Shown piece after piece: positions 5,150 through 8,728 of a DNA stretch of 8,728 nucleotides; position 1 is the first letter of the stretch; each line of letters opens with the position of its first letter. Source of the DNA: Burkholderiales bacterium (GTDB taxonomy: Bacteria > Pseudomonadota > Gammaproteobacteria > Burkholderiales > Burkholderiaceae). The translations under genes and the position numbers were made by a program. Location: positions 1 through 8,728 of the forward strand of contig CANBUA010000207.1 in NCBI GenBank assembly GCA_947372535.1. The letters run 5' to 3'. The notes under the pieces are model-generated. The model was not told the origin of the DNA, made no database searches, and saw only the letters and a list, made by a program, of their open reading frames with translations.

Positions 5150-8104
5150 ATGGTGGACCAGGAGCAAGGGCGGGACCAGGGGCCGCCAGGGGACGACTCG
5201 TCCGACCCGGTGCCCATGGACAGTGATTTGCTGACCGCCTACTTGACAGGGCAAGCCATGACCATTGCGCAACTGGCGCAGCTCTCGGACATGTGCTGGC
5301 AGGTCACACACCAGGGGCTGGATTCGCCCGACTTCATCGAGCAGGTGTTTCAGGAACCGCCTCAAGCCACGGGGGTCATCTCGCCGTTGCTGCAGGTGAC
5401 CGTCTTGCCTCAATTGCGCCAGGCGCTGGATGCCTTGCCGGATTTGTCCGCCGAGCAGGCCGAACGTTTGTCGGTTTCGCGAGAGAGGCTGGCCATTGCC
5501 TTGTGTGCCGACGACGCCGTGCCCCGTGAGCGGCGCCTGAGCATGGCCCTCAATGCCTTGAACGACGCTTCTGAACGTGAGCCAGAAGCGACCCGCAAAA
5601 CCACGCTGCGCTGGACGGCCGAACTGAGTTACCGGCTGGTGAGTGAGTTCAAGCTCGAGGCCCTGGCCAAGACCGGGCGACTGGCGTTCTGGATGCTGGC
5701 CGTGGGAAGCCCGCACGACGGCAGCGCATTGCGGGACCTCTGTCTGTGCTGCGAGCTGTGTCTGCGCGAGCTGCGCATGGAATTCGGCCAGGGTCTGAAC
5801 GAGGCCGAGCGGGCAGCGGGCTGGCAGGCCGCGTTGAAGGACTTGTGGCCAGCCTTCGACGTGGACCTCGGCGAAGACAAGCTCGATCCGGCCAGTCGGT
5901 TCGAGGCCTTGCTCAAGCGGACCTTGTGGATGAGCATGAGGGGCTGGGACCCCGCCGCGCAGGCCGTGCTTGAGGAGGTCTTGGATCTGTTTGATTCGAT
6001 GCACATCAGCCGGCCCCACAAAGTGGCTGCCATGGACCAGCTATTGGCCGGCGTGTCGGCCGTGGTGAAAGGGCAGTTGGCCATTGGCCAGCCGGTCGCC
6101 GCAGGCGTGAAAGAGGCTGTGCAGGATCTGCTGCACGCGACCACCTCCTGGCGCATGCTGTCGGCCAAGCGCCAGGCGCTGATGAGTCAGGTTCCGGCCC
6201 TGCCGCTCGAGGAGGTGTTCCGGCAGATGGCGCAGTTCTCAGCGGTGATCGACGGCAAGACGTTGACACGCCATGTCGATGAATTGCTCTCGCCTGATGG
6301 GGATCACAAGCACGGCCTGGCTTTGTCTGGCGGTGGCTGGCGGGCGGCGCTCTTTCACCTGGGCGTGTTGGCCCGATTGGCTGAATGCGACCAACTGCGA
6401 CGGCTTGATGCGATCTCCTGCGTGTCGGGCGGTTCCATGGCCGGGGCCGCCTATGCAGTTCGCCTGAAAGCGCTGTTCGATGGCAAGCACGATTTGGAAA
6501 TCGGGCAGGCCGATTACATCGAGGTCGTGGAAGACGTGATCGCTGCACTGTCCAACACCGCCTCGCGAAATCTGCGCATGCAGGCCCTGGGCAGCCCCAA
6601 GGCCATCTTGAAGATGTGGCTCAAGCCCGCCTATACCTTCACCGAGCGCATCGCCGAATTGCTCGACCTTGAGCTTTTCGCACCCTTGTACCGTCCCTCG
6701 ATCAACCTGAAGGTCAAGCCCCTGGAGATGACCCGGCCTGGCCACATCGGCTTGATCAGGGCACTGCTGGAGGGCAGACCGCTGGGGTGGCCGCTGGGCC
6801 CGTGGGACCTGGAGGCCGCGCCCCTGGGGGAAGAGGGCGTCACTTTCTCCAGCACGTCCTTGCGCAACAAGTTGCGTCGCGCCAAGGTGCCCGAGATGAC
6901 TTTCAATGCCACCACGCTCAACACGGGCCATGGGTTCAGATTCACCGGGCAGGCGCATGGCGAAAGCCCGGATCCTCACAAGGGCGTCATCTCCAGCCGT
7001 CCGCGGCTGACATGGATGCGCTATGACGACATCACGGCGGGCGCCGCCCTGGACCCTGAGCGCTTGACCTTGTCGCGCATCGTGGCGGCATCGGCCAGCG
7101 TGCCGGGCATCCTGCCGCCTGTCCTGCTGCAACGCAACAGCCAGGCTGCGCTTCTGGCGGTGGCCGATGGCGGGGTCTTCGACAACCAGGGACTGGATCA
7201 CCTGATGGAGGCACGCTGCGATCACATTCTCTTGAGCGATGCGGCCGGGCAATTGCACTTTGAGCATCATCCCGATGTGAGCGGCCTGCCGGTGCTGGTA
7301 CGCAGCAGCGACATCCTGATGGAGCGCATCAGAGAGCTGGGCTACAAGCGCCTGCTTCACGCGAACGCAGAAGGGTCGCTGGGGTCCTTCACTTACCTCC
7401 ACCTGACCAAAGGCCTGGACGTGCCGCCTCCACCGGCAACCTTCCGGCCCGACGATGTGATCCTCCATCACCTGGGCAGGTTCCAGGCGACCTGGCTGAC
7501 GAGTTTCGGGGTGGTTCGTGCGGTGCAGGCGCAGTTGGCCAGCCTTCGCACGGACCTCGATTGCTTTGCGCCGCTGGAGATTCAGAGTCTGATGCTCGAT
7601 GGCTACCTGCAAGCCAGAGAGCAGATCAGATCGACCGATCCTGCGCACGGCTGGCGCTTCCTGGCAGTGGCGCCGCAGATGGCCCGCCATCGACCCAAAG
7701 GGCAATTGGCGGCTGTGCTGCAGGCCGGGCGGCGTCGGTTCGGGCGGCTGCCGCTGTTGCTGGGCTGGTGGCTGGTCGGATCAGGCGTGGGGCGGTGGGC
7801 CAGGCTGCGCCGCCGGGCCGTTCAAGCCATGGGCTTGGTGTTGGCCTTTGGCTTGGGCTGGATGGCCTGGCCTGGCTTGTTGATGGCCTGGCATTCAACT
7901 TGGCTGGCCATCGCCTTGCTGCATGGGCTGGCCTTGGGCCTGTTCGTTTGGTGCTGCCCGCCGTGCCGGCTCAAGCAAACGGTGGTCAAGCTGGCGGCCG
8001 GGCCCTGGTTGCTGCTGGCCATGCTCTATGCGTGGCTGGTGCTGCTGGTGGCCGATCCGATCTACCGGCGCCTGGGGCGAGCAAGCGAGGCAGACGCCCC
8101 CTGA
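5150..8104 (+). CDS. Patatin-like phospholipase with large N-terminal region and C-terminal membrane segments, 984 aa
   Basis: This is a predicted patatin-fold lipid acyl hydrolase with a Ser-Asp dyad. The patatin domain spans roughly residues 386-700. The oxyanion loop is SGGGWRAA (393-400). The nucleophile elbow is VSGGSMAG (425-432), giving Ser429; the usual last Gly of GxSxG is Ala431 here. The catalytic aspartate is Asp673 in ADGGVFDNQGL, and VAASASVPGILPPV (646-659) is another family motif. Residues 1-385 are a helical region I do not recognise, with a cysteine cluster CLCCELC at 198-204. The C-terminus has three or four hydrophobic segments (about 866-880, 892-913, 917-934, 950-968) with basic residues between the first two (RWARLRRR), and CCPPC at 935-939. 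It is therefore likely an integral membrane enzyme with its catalytic part in the cytoplasm. Most patatin proteins are 300-400 residues, so this is unusually long. ATG 5150 is preferred; Met23 is an alternative lacking a ribosome binding site. Substrate unknown. Confidence 0.9.
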   Translation: MVDQEQGRDQGPPGDDSSDPVPMDSDLLTAYLTGQAMTIAQLAQLSDMCWQVTHQGLDSPDFIEQVFQEPPQATGVISPLLQVTVLPQLRQALDALPDLSAEQAERLSVSRERLAIALCADDAVPRERRLSMALNALNDASEREPEATRKTTLRWTAELSYRLVSEFKLEALAKTGRLAFWMLAVGSPHDGSALRDLCLCCELCLRELRMEFGQGLNEAERAAGWQAALKDLWPAFDVDLGEDKLDPASRFEALLKRTLWMSMRGWDPAAQAVLEEVLDLFDSMHISRPHKVAAMDQLLAGVSAVVKGQLAIGQPVAAGVKEAVQDLLHATTSWRMLSAKRQALMSQVPALPLEEVFRQMAQFSAVIDGKTLTRHVDELLSPDGDHKHGLALSGGGWRAALFHLGVLARLAECDQLRRLDAISCVSGGSMAGAAYAVRLKALFDGKHDLEIGQADYIEVVEDVIAALSNTASRNLRMQALGSPKAILKMWLKPAYTFTERIAELLDLELFAPLYRPSINLKVKPLEMTRPGHIGLIRALLEGRPLGWPLGPWDLEAAPLGEEGVTFSSTSLRNKLRRAKVPEMTFNATTLNTGHGFRFTGQAHGESPDPHKGVISSRPRLTWMRYDDITAGAALDPERLTLSRIVAASASVPGILPPVLLQRNSQAALLAVADGGVFDNQGLDHLMEARCDHILLSDAAGQLHFEHHPDVSGLPVLVRSSDILMERIRELGYKRLLHANAEGSLGSFTYLHLTKGLDVPPPPATFRPDDVILHHLGRFQATWLTSFGVVRAVQAQLASLRTDLDCFAPLEIQSLMLDGYLQAREQIRSTDPAHGWRFLAVAPQMARHRPKGQLAAVLQAGRRRFGRLPLLLGWWLVGSGVGRWARLRRRAVQAMGLVLAFGLGWMAWPGLLMAWHSTWLAIALLHGLALGLFVWCCPPCRLKQTVVKLAAGPWLLLAMLYAWLVLLVADPIYRRLGRASEADAP

Positions 8105-8125
8105 CCCATGGTCGGGCGCTCAGCC

Positions 8126-8587
8126 TCAGGCAGGTACCGGGTTGCGGAACCCCACATTCAGCAAGTTCCAGGCATTGATCGTGGCGATGGCAAAGCCCAG
8201 CTCGGCGATCTCTACCTCGGAGAACTGCGCCTGCAACAGGGCGAATTCCTCGTCGCTGGCATCGCCGTTGGGCGTGGCGGTGATGATCTCGGCCCAGCGC
8301 AAGGCCGCACGCTCGCGCTCGCTGAAGAAGGGTGCCTCGCGCCAGCCGGGCACGGCGTTGACGTGGCGCGGGTCGGCGCCTTGTTTGATCAGATCCTGCC
8401 AGTGCATGTCGATGCAAAAGCCGCAACCGTTGATCTGCGAGACGCGCAGGAACACCAAGTCCACCAGGCGGGTGCCTAAAGCGCCCTGCTGAAGGGCGGT
8501 GGACAGGTCGTACAGGTGCTTGAAGGCCTTGGGGGCCAGCTTGTAATAGGGAACGCGTGGGCCGTGGGTGGTTGCTGCTGGTGTCAT
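8126..8587 (-). CDS. AhpD-like carboxymuconolactone decarboxylase family protein, 153 aa
   Basis: The protein belongs to the alkylhydroperoxidase AhpD-like / carboxymuconolactone decarboxylase family. The redox motif is intact in INGCGFCIDMH: Cys55, Cys58 and His62 form CxxCxxxH. Related proteins use this Cys pair for thiol-dependent peroxide reduction or disulfide exchange. Conserved context includes FSERERAALRWAEIIT (88-103) and the C-terminal AIATINAWNLLNVGFR (133-148), typical of the subgroup. Length agrees with single-domain members. There is no signal peptide, so it is cytoplasmic. Exact substrate cannot be told from sequence; true 4-carboxymuconolactone decarboxylases form a different subgroup and no protocatechuate pathway genes are here. 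It converges on the patatin gene with 21 bp between stops and shares no promoter with it, so it is probably functionally unrelated. The ATG at 8587 has only a weak upstream ribosome binding site. Confidence 0.93.
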   Translation of the reverse strand: MTPAATTHGPRVPYYKLAPKAFKHLYDLSTALQQGALGTRLVDLVFLRVSQINGCGFCIDMHWQDLIKQGADPRHVNAVPGWREAPFFSERERAALRWAEIITATPNGDASDEEFALLQAQFSEVEIAELGFAIATINAWNLLNVGFRNPVPA

Positions 8588-8656
8588 GGCGGGGCTGTCT
8601 TTCGATGGCAGGGGTCAAAGGGGGCAGCCGATTGCGGCCCCCATGTCATCAAGACG

Positions 8657-8670
8657 CGCCAGGGTTGGCG
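8657..8670. repeat. Small perfect hairpin, possible weak terminator
   Basis: CGCCA (8657-8661), loop GGGT and TGGCG (8666-8670) form a 5-bp stem. On the + strand TTTGT follows; on the - strand CGTCTTG follows. It would sit just after the putative - strand reading frame that ends at 8689. The stem is short and the T tract poor, so function as a terminator is doubtful. Confidence 0.25.
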
Positions 8671-8688
8671 TTTGTGACAGCGCTGGCG

Positions 8689-8727
8689 TCAGAACCAGCC
8701 GAGGACTGAGCCGGCGCCAGGAATAAG
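8689..8727 (-). CDS. Possible C-terminal end of a gene entering from the right edge
   Basis: On the - strand an open frame runs in from the window edge and ends with TGA at 8689-8691. It would encode LIPGAGSVLGWF as its last residues. The composition is protein-like and the terminal Phe is common in outer-membrane proteins, but twelve codons are too few to identify anything. A second - strand frame is also open from the edge (stop near 8616), so the choice between them is uncertain. The remaining bases 8588-8688 are the leader region of the AhpD-like gene, in which I see no convincing promoter. Confidence 0.2.
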   Translation of the reverse strand, partial: LIPGAGSVLGWF

Positions 8728-8728
8728 C

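Noticed and set aside
5111..6019. - strand open frame of 302 codons opposite the patatin N-terminal region
   Set aside because: Gln/His/Arg-rich shadow composition and no recognisable domain; the + strand frame continues without interruption into a clear patatin domain.
6239..7705. Long - strand open frame of 488 codons opposite the patatin core
   Set aside because: It overlaps the catalytic motifs of the patatin gene on the other strand, and its composition is that of a GC-driven shadow frame.
7861..7892. Direct repeat GATGGCCTGGC (7861-7871 and 7882-7892)
   Set aside because: The copies are in frame and encode the Met-Ala-Trp steps of a hydrophobic membrane segment; codon bias and limited amino-acid choice explain them.
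1807..8104. Identification of the three-gene block as CBASS or a type VI secretion effector module
   Set aside because: No cyclic-nucleotide synthase, ubiquitin-like ancillary gene, VgrG, PAAR or immunity-like gene is in the window; the patatin fold alone is not enough.
8100..8130. Possible terminator between the convergent patatin and AhpD-like genes
   Set aside because: Only a 5-base match (CCTGA / TCAGG) with a 21-base loop and no T tract on either strand; not a credible terminator.
7986..8618. - strand open frame of 210 codons overlapping the AhpD-like gene in another phase
   Set aside because: It is Arg/Pro/Ala-rich low-complexity sequence and conflicts with the clear CxxCxxxH protein in the neighbouring phase.

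Overview
This 8.7 kb window is GC-rich and densely coded. Six complete genes lie on the + strand and one on the - strand at the right end. High GC, strong G/C third-position bias, a YceH-type protein and a DUF3820-type protein suggest a betaproteobacterium, most likely Burkholderiales. That placement is inferred from style and gene content, because no marker gene such as rRNA or tRNA is present. I see no CRISPR array, insertion sequence, integrase, attachment site or structural RNA gene.

Left block (61-1704) is housekeeping-like. It holds an unrecognised 226-residue protein, a DUF3820 small protein whose start overlaps the previous stop (ATGA), and a YceH/DUF480 winged-helix protein starting at GTG with a good ribosome binding site. 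A 9-bp perfect inverted repeat follows the yceH stop codon and marks a possible boundary.

Central block (1807-8104) is the unusual part. Three large genes run in one direction: a 549-residue cytoplasmic-looking protein with a PDZ-like N-terminus, a 522-residue almost wholly helical protein of unknown family, and a 984-residue patatin-like phospholipase. The last has a roughly 385-residue helical N-terminal region, an intact Ser/Asp dyad and a hydrophobic C-terminus with three or four predicted membrane segments. The first two genes are 20 bp apart and the third follows after 104 bp. They may form one functional module built around a membrane-tethered lipid hydrolase. That is inference from co-orientation and spacing; I recognise no named system with this composition.

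Right end (8105-8728) holds a convergent AhpD-like carboxymuconolactone decarboxylase family protein with an intact CxxCxxxH motif, only 21 bp from the patatin gene. Upstream of it (to its right) is about 140 bp that may contain the last codons of another - strand gene and a small hairpin.
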